Shown here: in pieces, positions 1 through 5,161 of the stretch | How the letters are laid out: each line of letters opens with the position of its first letter | Numbering within the stretch: position 1 is the stretch's first letter | From: an uncultured Peptoniphilus sp. | GTDB taxonomy: Bacteria; Bacillota; Clostridia; Tissierellales; Peptoniphilaceae | Reading direction: 5' to 3' | Length of the DNA: 6,037 bases | NCBI GenBank assembly: GCA_946999425.1 | Contig: CAMQDG010000079.1 | Coordinates: 1-6,037, forward strand | Notes under the pieces: model-generated | What the model was told of the DNA's origin: nothing | The model's database searches: none | Seen by the model: only the letters and a program-made list of their open reading frames with translations | Made by a program: the position numbers and the translations under genes

Positions 1-2
1 AT

Positions 3-86
3 TTGCTAAATGTAGAAAACAAGGACAAAAAAATAGAGGAGATTGATTGCAGTAAGTTCTTTAGTGTGAAAAAGATTGTGGGGTAA
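3..86 (+). CDS. Possible 3' end of an upstream gene (partial, unidentified)
   Basis: Reading from position 3, an open frame of 27 codons runs from the window edge to TAA at 84-86. Its end, KKIEEIDCSKFFSVKKIVG, looks like an ordinary charged protein C-terminus. In DNA this AT-rich, a stop-free stretch of this length is uncommon but not rare, so the call is weak. The competing frame from position 2 stops earlier, at 44-46. No domain can be recognised. A strong hairpin begins 9 bases after the stop but has no U-run. The gene, if real, would end just before the palindrome-rich region. Confidence 0.35.
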   Translation: MLNVENKDKKIEEIDCSKFFSVKKIVG

Positions 87-95
87 GGAGGGGAG

Positions 96-140
96 TGTGA
101 GGGGGACCTAGGGGCGTTTAGCCCATTGGTCCCCCTCACA
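96..140. repeat. Long GC-rich hairpin
   Basis: TGTGAGGGGGACC at 96-108 is the exact reverse complement of 128-140. Inside it, GGGC at 112-115 pairs with GCCC at 121-124 around a GTTTA loop, separated from the outer stem by a 3x3 internal loop. On the + strand the stem is followed by seven A residues and on the - strand by CT-rich sequence, so it lacks a terminator U-tract in either direction. It is the most stable-looking structure in the window. Confidence 0.75.
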
Positions 141-193
141 AAAAAATATTATATATGGCATTTTTATCCCAAGTACGATAAAAAACATAAAAC

Positions 194-220
194 AAAATAC
201 TTCACGTAGAGCGTAAAAAA
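194..220 (+). repeat. Direct repeat, copy 1
   Basis: This 27-bp stretch matches 608-634 at 25 positions. The shared core is CTTCAYGTAGAGCGTAAAAA, with Y = C here and T in copy 2. The GTAGAGCG core makes a chance match between A-rich tracts unlikely. Both copies are also followed, at different distances, by a similar ATAAAAA(A)TGT string. Copy starts are 414 bp apart, with most of the palindromic region between them. Confidence 0.7.
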
Positions 221-275
221 ATAATTTATAAAAAATGTTAAGTTTTTTCTCCCACACAATACACGCGGACTGGTA

Positions 276-318
276 GCAGATATTTGCAACCAAATCAAAG
301 ATTTGGGCAAATAGTTGC
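276..318. repeat. Compound hairpin
   Basis: CAAATC (291-296) pairs with GATTTG (300-305) around an AAA loop. TATTTGC (281-287) then pairs with GCAAATA (307-313), and GCA (276-278) with TGC (316-318). A G-T juxtaposition at 279/315 would be a wobble pair only in RNA read from the + strand, a slight hint of orientation. A further GGTAG (272-276) to CTACC (326-330) pairing could close the whole unit. Confidence 0.6.
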
Positions 319-367
319 ATGAGACCTACCACGATTTTTTACAAAAATCGGGTTAGGACTTCAAACC

Positions 368-506
368 GGTCCCTACAGCCCACAAAAGCACATGCATAAA
401 TTTATGGTAAATATGGTTCACAAAATTAAATCAACGCAGGAACGTAGGGTAATTTTGTGCGAAAAGGTTTCAAGAGATTAAAACCTTGCAAGGGAATGTA
501 GGGACC
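368..506. repeat. Long-range inverted repeat enclosing smaller hairpins
   Basis: GGTCCCTACA at 368-377 is the exact reverse complement of TGTAGGGACC at 497-506. The 119 bases between contain a 12-bp palindrome (395-406), a 10-bp stem CACAAAATTA/TAATTTTGTG (419-428/450-459) and a 7-bp stem AAGGTTT/AAACCTT (464-470/481-487). Such nesting is expected of a folded RNA or of an element with terminal inverted repeats. The right arm also takes part in a competing hairpin, GGACCAAT/ATTGGTCC (502-519), so alternative conformations are possible. Confidence 0.55.
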
Positions 507-533
507 AATTTATTGGTCCGGTCGCCGTCAGGC

Positions 534-613
534 GAATTATTGGAAAAAAATAAAAAATAAAAAAGAAAAAATATAGAAAAAAGATTTATTGAAAATTTTT
601 AAAAATAAAAATG
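534..613. other. Cytosine-free A-rich tract
   Basis: No C occurs on the + strand from 534 to 613, and most of the stretch consists of A-runs broken by single T or G. No gene or ribosome site is visible. Such tracts can bend DNA or act as UP-like elements upstream of promoters; that role here is inference, since the tract ends well before the proposed -10 at 671. Confidence 0.5.
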
Positions 614-634
614 CTTCATGTAGAGCGTAAAAAA
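608..634 (+). repeat. Direct repeat, copy 2, upstream of the first regulator's promoter
   Basis: This is the second copy of the 27-bp repeat at 194-220, with two mismatches. It lies just before the palindrome and -10 of the first regulator gene. It could be an upstream regulatory site or the boundary of an inserted segment or duplication. Its length is greater than most target-site duplications. Confidence 0.7.
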
Positions 635-636
635 GA

Positions 637-660
637 GAAAATAAAATTCATTTTATTTTC
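637..660. promoter_or_regulatory. 24-bp perfect palindrome, candidate operator of the first two-component system
   Basis: GAAAATAAAAT (637-647) and ATTTTATTTTC (650-660) are exact reverse complements around a TC centre. The palindrome covers the -35 region of the proposed promoter (-10 at 671-676). It also contains TTCAT at 647-651 and overlaps TTCAT at 658-662, starts 11 bp apart, the spacing favoured by OmpR/PhoB-type regulators. It consists almost entirely of A and T, so some symmetry could arise by chance. Binding by the adjacent regulator is inference. Confidence 0.4.
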
Positions 661-667
661 ATAAAAA

Positions 668-676
668 TGTGATAAT
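668..676 (+). promoter_or_regulatory. Extended -10 promoter element for the first two-component operon
   Basis: TGT followed by GATAAT (671-676) matches an extended -10 (TGn-TATAAT, 5 of 6 in the hexamer). Only a weak -35-like TTCATT (647-652) lies upstream. Transcription would begin at about 683, right at the AGGTGA Shine-Dalgarno (684-689), giving a very short leader. The other two proposed promoters in this window share that geometry, which supports the assignment. Confidence 0.5.
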
Positions 677-694
677 CTAAAATAGGTGATAGAT

Positions 695-1366
695 ATGAAG
701 ATTTTAGTTGTAGAAGATGAAAAAGATTTAAATAAAATTATAGTAAAGCACCTTTTAAAACAGGATTTCATAGTTGATTATGCCTATAATGGCTTGGAAG
801 CTTTGGATTTTGTTGCATATACAAAGTATGATTTAATTATTTTGGACATTATGATGCCTGAAATGGACGGATTTGAATTTGCAAAAAAAATAAGGGATGA
901 AGAAAATGATACTCCTATACTTTTTTTAACTGCAAAAGATACTATTGAAGATAGGGTTAGGGGTCTTGATTTAGGTGGAGATGATTATTTAATAAAGCCC
1001 TTTGATTTTAAGGAGCTTCTTGCGAGAATAAGAGCTATTGTCAGAAGAAAAAATGGGGAAAGTTCAAATATAATAAGGGTTTTTGATTTAAGTGTGGATA
1101 TAAATAAAAAGCAGGTAAAAAGAGGCTCTAAGCTTATAGATTTAACTGCAAAAGAGTACCAAGTTTTAGAGTACCTTTTAAGAAATAAAAATCAAATTCT
1201 AACAAGGGAAAATATAAGAGATGGTGTTTGGCCCTATGATTCTTCTGCGGAGTCTAATGTTATAGATGTTTTGATTAAAAATATAAGAAAAAAAATAGAT
1301 ATGGAAAATTCAAATAAGTTGATAACTACAAAAAGAGGACTGGGATATGGAATTTTTGACCAATAA
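695..1366 (+). CDS. OmpR/PhoB-family DNA-binding response regulator (first system)
   Basis: Cytoplasmic transcription factor of 223 residues, the usual length for the OmpR/PhoB family. The receiver domain (about 1-118) has the acidic pair E7/D8, phospho-acceptor D51 in LIILDIMMPEMDG, T79 and K101 in the KPF motif. A winged-helix domain (about 126-222) ends with the typical RGLGY. The in-frame GTG at 686 is rejected as start because it lies inside the AGGTGA Shine-Dalgarno (684-689), which is ideally placed 5 bases before ATG at 695; starting there also gives the standard MKILVVEDE opening. The last 20 bases overlap the kinase gene, so the two are translationally coupled and almost certainly cognate. 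It probably controls its own promoter through the palindrome at 637-660 (inference). Its target genes cannot be read from the sequence; the CTTTAGA boxes of the transporter promoter are absent upstream of it. Confidence 0.93.
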   Translation: MKILVVEDEKDLNKIIVKHLLKQDFIVDYAYNGLEALDFVAYTKYDLIILDIMMPEMDGFEFAKKIRDEENDTPILFLTAKDTIEDRVRGLDLGGDDYLIKPFDFKELLARIRAIVRRKNGESSNIIRVFDLSVDINKKQVKRGSKLIDLTAKEYQVLEYLLRNKNQILTRENIRDGVWPYDSSAESNVIDVLIKNIRKKIDMENSNKLITTKRGLGYGIFDQ

Positions 1367-2678
1367 ATTAGAGGTGAAATTAAAAAAAATTCCTATTACA
1401 AAAAGGATAACTGCCTGGTATTCGTTTTTTATAATAATCTTATTTATAATTTTGCTTACAAGTTCTGTCTTCATTTCAAAAAATATTTTACAGAATAGAG
1501 CTGAAAAAAAGTTAAAGAAAACTGTAGAAAGTTTACAAAATAAGAAGGGCGATTTTGAATATTTTGATAATGGGGTATTTTTTCTTTTTTACGATGAGTT
1601 TGGAGGAATAAAGGGGATAAAACCAAAAGATTTTGACACTAACCTTCCTGTGAGCTATTCGGGAATTTCAAAATATATAAGAAAAGACGGATCTTATCTT
1701 TATTATGATGTTAAATTAGATGAGAATGGCAGTTTTTTAAGGGGAATTTTGCCTGAAAATATAGTTTTTCGTGAGCTAAGTAAGTTCTTTTTATTATTTT
1801 TAGTATTAAGCCCTATATTAATTATCTTAATAATATATATAGGCTATAAAATAGCTGATAAATCCTTTAAACCTATTAGAAATATAACCAACACTGCAAG
1901 GGAGATAAAGGAAAAAGGAGATTTGAAAAAAAGAATTTTAATTGGCGAAGGCAAAGATGAGGTTCATGATTTGGCCAGGACTTTTAATGGTATGTTGGAT
2001 ACTATTGAAGAGTCTTTAGACCGAGAAAAAAGGCTTACTATTGACGTTTCCCATGAGCTTAGGACTCCTCTTTCGGTTATAATGAGCGAAAGCGAATATG
2101 GCAAAGAATATATAAAAGATGAAGAGGCAAGGGAGTTATTTGAGATAATAAACAAGCAATCGGAAAAGATGAGGGCTTTGATAAATCAAATAATGGAGCT
2201 TGATAAGCTCGAAAGAGATTTTAAGGTGGATGATAAAATAGATTTTTCTCAAATGATTTTAACTAATTGTCAAATTTATGAGAGTGCCTACAAGGATATA
2301 AAATTTATAATAGATGTGGAAAAAAATTTAAAAGTATCAGGTAATAAAATAATGCTTGAAAGATTATTTGATAATTTAATTTCCAATGCAATAAAATTTA
2401 AAAAAACTTATATAGAAATAAGACTTTTCAAGGAAAAAAATAGAGTCATCCTTGAGGTAATAAATGATGGGGAAAAAATTTCTAAGGAAGATTCAAAGAA
2501 AATATTTAACAGATTTTATCAAGTTGATTCTTCAAGAAATAAAGATCTTAAAGAGGGTTATGGCCTTGGACTGTCCATAGTTGATAAAATAAGCAAGCTC
2601 CATGGAGGACAAGTTTCTATGGAAAGTGATGAAGAGAAAACAATCTTTAGATTATCTTTAGAAAATAAGGAAAATTAA
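1347..2678 (+). CDS. Membrane sensor histidine kinase, HAMP-containing (partner of the first regulator)
   Basis: 443-residue sensor kinase that should phosphorylate the regulator encoded at 695-1366. Order: short cytoplasmic N-terminus; membrane helix about 21-44; an extracellular sensor of roughly 100 residues; second helix about 147-170; HAMP linker about 168-221; dimerisation domain with phospho-acceptor H236 in VSHELRTPLS; ATPase domain with N-box N343/N347, G1-like box VINDGEKI (371-378), F-box around IFNRFYQVD (386-393) and G2 box GYGLGLSIV (404-412). The G1 box has N where many kinases have the first D (DNG), a tolerated variant. ATG at 1347 has AGAGGA at 1334-1339, 7 bases upstream. 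The sensor domain shows no motif I recognise, so the stimulus is unknown; cell-envelope stress or a peptide is a guess from context. The last codons carry the promoter boxes of the next gene (2645-2662). Confidence 0.93.
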   Translation: MEFLTNKLEVKLKKIPITKRITAWYSFFIIILFIILLTSSVFISKNILQNRAEKKLKKTVESLQNKKGDFEYFDNGVFFLFYDEFGGIKGIKPKDFDTNLPVSYSGISKYIRKDGSYLYYDVKLDENGSFLRGILPENIVFRELSKFFLLFLVLSPILIILIIYIGYKIADKSFKPIRNITNTAREIKEKGDLKKRILIGEGKDEVHDLARTFNGMLDTIEESLDREKRLTIDVSHELRTPLSVIMSESEYGKEYIKDEEARELFEIINKQSEKMRALINQIMELDKLERDFKVDDKIDFSQMILTNCQIYESAYKDIKFIIDVEKNLKVSGNKIMLERLFDNLISNAIKFKKTYIEIRLFKEKNRVILEVINDGEKISKEDSKKIFNRFYQVDSSRNKDLKEGYGLGLSIVDKISKLHGGQVSMESDEEKTIFRLSLENKEN

Positions 2679-2688
2679 ATGCTATAAT
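2645..2688 (+). promoter_or_regulatory. Promoter of the second regulator with tandem CTTTAGA boxes, inside the kinase gene's 3' end
   Basis: CTTTAGA occurs at 2645-2651 and again at 2656-2662, starts exactly 11 bp apart. After 20 bp comes a perfect -10, TATAAT (2683-2688), and after 6 more bases the AGGTGA Shine-Dalgarno of the 2705 gene. No good -35 hexamer is present at normal spacing, as expected when an activator bound to the repeats recruits polymerase. The same layout, base for base in spacing, precedes the ABC operon at 3401-3444. The boxes lie within the kinase coding sequence (about residues 433-439), so protein and operator sequence overlap. OmpR-family regulators typically bind head-to-tail repeats with this periodicity; binding by the 2705 regulator (autoregulation) is inference. 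Confidence 0.65.
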
Positions 2689-2704
2689 TAAAAAAGGTGA
2701 TAAG

Positions 2705-3379
2705 GTGAAAATTTTAATTATAGAAGACAATATTGATATAAACAATTTGTTAAGGGATATTTTAATTAAGGAAAATTATGAAGTTCGCCAATGTTTTACA
2801 GCTATGGAGGCCTTGCTGCAAAAAGATTTGGAAGAATTTGATTTGATGATTTTAGATTTAATGATGCCTGTAAAAAGTGGGGAAGAATTTATAAAAGAAA
2901 TAAGGGATAAGTCAATTTCTATACCTATAATAGTTATAAGCGCAAAAATAGATGTGGATTCAAGGGTCAATGTATTAAATATAGGGGCAGATGATTTTAT
3001 AAAAAAGCCCTTTGAAAAGGAAGATGTCCTTGCAAGAATTCAAGCAAATATAAGACGTTATAGAGAATTTTCAAAAATAAATTCATCCTTAAATTATAAA
3101 AATTTAAAATATAATAAACAAATGGAAAATTTTACAATAAATGGAAATGAGCTTCAACTTACAAAAACCGAACTCAACATTTTAAAACTTTTTATAGAAA
3201 ATCAAAACAGGATTTTTACAAAGAAAAACTTGTACGAGGCTGTTTGGCAAGATAATTTTGCAGCTGATGAAGATACTATAAATGTTCACATTTCAAACAT
3301 TAGAAACAAAATAAAAAAATTTGATTCAGAAGAGTATATAGAAACAGTTTGGGGAATAGGATACAGGCTAAGAAAATAG
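2705..3379 (+). CDS. OmpR/PhoB-family response regulator (second system), probable activator of the ABC transporter
   Basis: 224-residue cytoplasmic response regulator. Receiver domain about 1-118, with E7/D8, phospho-acceptor D51 in LMILDLMMP, S79 in the conserved Thr/Ser position and K101 in KKPF. Winged-helix domain about 128-223, ending in the usual WGIGYRL. The start is GTG, chosen because it gives the standard KILIIEDN opening and AGGTGA at 2695-2700 precedes it by 4 bases. It lies 26 bp after the kinase stop, but it is a distinct protein from the first regulator and has its own candidate promoter, so it need not serve that kinase. Regulators of this type usually sit beside NisR/SpaR/CprR-like peptide-resistance transporters, as here. 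The identical box arrangement at its own promoter and at the ABC promoter suggests it activates both. Its kinase may be the gene beginning at 5931. Confidence 0.93.
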   Translation: MKILIIEDNIDINNLLRDILIKENYEVRQCFTAMEALLQKDLEEFDLMILDLMMPVKSGEEFIKEIRDKSISIPIIVISAKIDVDSRVNVLNIGADDFIKKPFEKEDVLARIQANIRRYREFSKINSSLNYKNLKYNKQMENFTINGNELQLTKTELNILKLFIENQNRIFTKKNLYEAVWQDNFAADEDTINVHISNIRNKIKKFDSEEYIETVWGIGYRLRK

Positions 3380-3393
3380 CCTGTTATTTTTTT
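3363..3393 (+). terminator. Intrinsic terminator overlapping the second regulator's stop codon
   Basis: ACAGGCTA (3363-3370) and TAGCCTGT (3377-3384) form a perfect 8-bp stem with an AGAAAA loop, followed by TA and seven T residues (3387-3393). The left arm lies in the last sense codons and the right arm contains the TAG stop, so the gene ends inside its own terminator. It separates the regulator transcript from the ABC operon, which therefore needs its own promoter. Confidence 0.85.
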
Positions 3394-3400
3394 AGAAAAA

Positions 3401-3444
3401 CTTTAGAATTCCTTAAGACCTTATTAAATTAAGTGTCTGATAAT
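3401..3444 (+). promoter_or_regulatory. Promoter of the ABC transporter operon with tandem CTTTAGA/CTTAAGA boxes
   Basis: CTTTAGA (3401-3407) and CTTAAGA (3412-3418) start 11 bp apart. After 20 bp comes the -10 GATAAT (3439-3444), and 6 bases later the AGGAGG Shine-Dalgarno (3451-3456). The hexamer at the usual -35 position (about 3416-3421) does not resemble TTGACA, which points to activator dependence. All three spacings equal those upstream of the second regulator. From memory, SpaR/NisR-type lantibiotic regulators also use short direct repeats with 11-bp periodicity shortly upstream of the -10. The likely binder is the 2705 regulator (inference). Confidence 0.7.
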
Positions 3445-3464
3445 AGTATCAGGAGGTAATTATT

Positions 3465-4376
3465 ATGATTATAGAAACAAGAAATCTAAATAAAAAATTT
3501 GGAAATTTTCAAGCTTTGAAAAATTTGAATTTAAATATTGAAGAAGGAGATATTTATGGTTTGGTAGGTCCCAATGGAGCTGGGAAGTCCACTTTTTTAA
3601 AAATTCTTGCAGGCCATATAAATAAAAGTGATGGTACCTTAAAAATATTTGAAAAAGAAAGTCAAGAGGACCTTAATAAAGCAAGAAGTCAAATGGGATT
3701 TTTAATAGAAAATGCTGCTTTTTATGATTATATGACAGGAAAGCAAAATTTAATTTATATAGCAAAATTAAAAGGCTTGGATCCTAAAAATGAAGATATT
3801 TGGGATTTATGTAAAACTTTTAAAATTGATGACAGTTTAAATAAAAAGGTAAAATCCTATTCAACAGGTATGAGACAAAGACTTGGCATGGTTGCAGCAA
3901 CTATGAATAGACCTAAAATTTTAGTTCTTGATGAGCCTATAAATGGCCTGGACCCTCAAGGTATAGTTGAGCTTAGAAATTTTATAAAAAAAATTAATTT
4001 GGAATGGTCCACAAGTATTATAATATCATCTCATATACTATCGGAACTTTCAGTTGTGGCAAATAAATTTGCCTTTATAAAAAAAGGAGAGTTAATTGAA
4101 GAAATAAGCATAGAAAAATTACATGAAAAAAGCAAAAAATATTATGAACTTGAATTTGAAGATCCTGATTTGAAAAAAGCTTTGCCAATTCTTGAAGAAA
4201 ATAAGTTTATTGAAGACTATAAAGTAAAAAATGATTCTTTTGTGGAAGTTTATAATGAAGTGGACATAAAAAAATTACAGGAACTTCTTGGGAAAAACGA
4301 AATATTTTTAAAATCTTACAAAAAAAATGAAGGTAATCTTGAAGATTACTATGTAAACTTAATGGAGGAAAAATGA
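3465..4376 (+). CDS. ABC transporter ATP-binding protein, BcrA/LanF (lantibiotic/bacitracin resistance) type
   Basis: 303-residue cytoplasmic ATPase that should energise the two permeases encoded next. Visible motifs: Walker A GPNGAGKST (35-43), signature STGMRQR (133-139), Walker B KILVLDEP (151-158), D-loop GLDP (161-164) and switch His H190. At the Q-loop position it has Glu (E82 in FLIENAAFYDYMTG), the E-loop reported for the LanF/BcrA group of peptide-resistance ATPases. The C-terminal 90 or so residues beyond the ATPase core are typical of this group. The start has an excellent AGGAGGT at 3451-3457, 7 bases from ATG. The gene ends in an ATGA overlap with the first permease, so ATPase and permeases are made together. 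The substrate is probably a lantibiotic or related membrane-active peptide; an unrelated ABC-2-type export role cannot be excluded. Confidence 0.92.
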   Translation: MIIETRNLNKKFGNFQALKNLNLNIEEGDIYGLVGPNGAGKSTFLKILAGHINKSDGTLKIFEKESQEDLNKARSQMGFLIENAAFYDYMTGKQNLIYIAKLKGLDPKNEDIWDLCKTFKIDDSLNKKVKSYSTGMRQRLGMVAATMNRPKILVLDEPINGLDPQGIVELRNFIKKINLEWSTSIIISSHILSELSVVANKFAFIKKGELIEEISIEKLHEKSKKYYELEFEDPDLKKALPILEENKFIEDYKVKNDSFVEVYNEVDIKKLQELLGKNEIFLKSYKKNEGNLEDYYVNLMEEK

Positions 4377-5161
4377 AAAATTTTATAAAAGCTGAACTTT
4401 ATAAAATAAAAAATAAAAAAAGTATTTGGATTTGGCTTATTTTTGTCCCTTTAATAATTTTAGTTCTCTTTTTACAAACTAAGGGGGCAAATTCTTCTGA
4501 CTTAAAAGATTTAAGTGTTGAAACTAACATATATCCATATATGCTTCCTTGTGTTTTAATTTTAGTGGGAATATCGCCTCTTTTCACAATTTTTGTGGGA
4601 CTTACAGTTCTGTCAGGAGAATTTAGAGAAGGGGGAAAGGTAAGGCAAGTTGAAGCAGGCTACTCAACAAATAAAACCTATTTGGCAAGATATTTTTTAA
4701 TAATACTTATAGGATGCCTTTATATATTATTTTTGCTTTTAATTTTCAGCTTGGGACATTTGATCTTGGGCTTTAATTTTAGGCAAGTTTTAGTATTTTT
4801 TACAACTTTATTTAAAATCTTTACCCTTGGAGTATTTCCACTTTGTGCCTTGGGAGCCTTTATACAAATGGCTTTATATTTAAGCAGAAGCGAGATAGTA
4901 ACTGTGTTTGCATGGCTATTTTTTACATTTTTTTATAAAGCCATAGAGGAAATTTTAAATAACTTAAATATAAATATTTTTTCAAAAATAAGCCAATATT
5001 TTCCTACAGAATTAATTGTAGATATCTTAGCAAAGGTAGAAATAAATAATTTTGAGATAGATTCAAAAACTTATATAAGAGTTATTTTAGTATCATTAAT
5101 ATGGATTATTTTATTTAATTTAATAGGGATGACATTTTTTAAAAGGAGGAGATTTCAATGA
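4373..5161 (+). CDS. ABC transporter permease 1, six-helix ABC-2/LanE-like
   Basis: 262-residue integral membrane protein, close to the usual 240-260 residues of MutE/EpiE/LanE-type permeases. Hydrophobic segments are at about 17-34, 55-80, 104-130, 140-168, 172-190 and 234-256. A cytoplasmic loop after helix 2, EFREGGKVRQVEAG (83-96), is matched by EFKEGGLKRGFESG in the next gene, showing the two are paralogues that probably form a heterodimer. The start ATG shares bases with the ATPase stop (ATGA), and GGAGG lies 4 bases upstream. The end is a second ATGA overlap with the next gene. Its role is to form the membrane channel that expels a peptide from the membrane; assignment as LanE rather than LanG is not possible by eye. 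Family placement rests on topology, the neighbouring BcrA/LanF-type ATPase and gene order. Confidence 0.87.
   Translation: MKNFIKAELYKIKNKKSIWIWLIFVPLIILVLFLQTKGANSSDLKDLSVETNIYPYMLPCVLILVGISPLFTIFVGLTVLSGEFREGGKVRQVEAGYSTNKTYLARYFLIILIGCLYILFLLLIFSLGHLILGFNFRQVLVFFTTLFKIFTLGVFPLCALGAFIQMALYLSRSEIVTVFAWLFFTFFYKAIEEILNNLNINIFSKISQYFPTELIVDILAKVEINNFEIDSKTYIRVILVSLIWIILFNLIGMTFFKRRRFQ

Larger units (their letters stand above)
96..535. repeat. Palindrome-dense intergenic region (candidate structured RNA or MITE-like element)
   Basis: No credible gene is present, but inverted repeats follow one another almost without gaps. They are 96-108/128-140 (13 bp perfect, with an inner GGGC/GCCC), 161-168/177-184 (8 bp), 276-318 (compound hairpin), 332-339/343-350 (8 bp), 368-377/497-506 (10 bp, long-range), 395-406 (12-bp palindrome), 419-428/450-459 (10 bp), 464-470/481-487 (7 bp), 484-493 (10-bp palindrome), 502-509/512-519 (8 bp) and 522-526/531-535 (5 bp). 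The long-range pair encloses several of the others like the closing stem of a multibranch RNA. None of these hairpins has the T-run of an intrinsic terminator. The region is richer in G and C than the surrounding DNA, suggesting a separate origin. It could be a structured RNA, a non-autonomous mobile element, or a cluster of REP-like repeats; sequence reading alone cannot decide. Confidence 0.6.

Noticed and set aside
96..140. Strong GC-rich hairpin read as an intrinsic terminator of the upstream gene
   Set aside because: There is no T-run after the stem on either strand; the + strand has a run of A instead.
108..332. 74-codon open frame on the - strand in the upstream region
   Set aside because: It runs through the stems of several hairpins, has no evident ribosome site, and the protein resembles no recognisable family; it is probably a chance frame.
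332..350. CGATTTTT/AAAAATCG hairpin as a terminator
   Set aside because: The T residues are inside the stem; no U-tract follows on either strand, and no gene ends nearby.
686..694. GTG at 686 as start of the first regulator
   Set aside because: It overlaps the Shine-Dalgarno AGGTGA (684-689) that serves ATG 695, and it would add a non-standard MID extension before the conserved MKILVVEDE.
1964..2155. 63-codon - strand open frame within the kinase gene
   Set aside because: It lies wholly antisense to the kinase HAMP/H-box region and has no independent support.
2776..2970. 64-codon - strand open frame within the second regulator gene
   Set aside because: It is antisense to the conserved receiver domain, with low-complexity Ser/Ile composition typical of a shadow frame.
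4399..4587. 62-codon - strand open frame within permease 1
   Set aside because: It is antisense to a clear membrane protein and has no context or motif.
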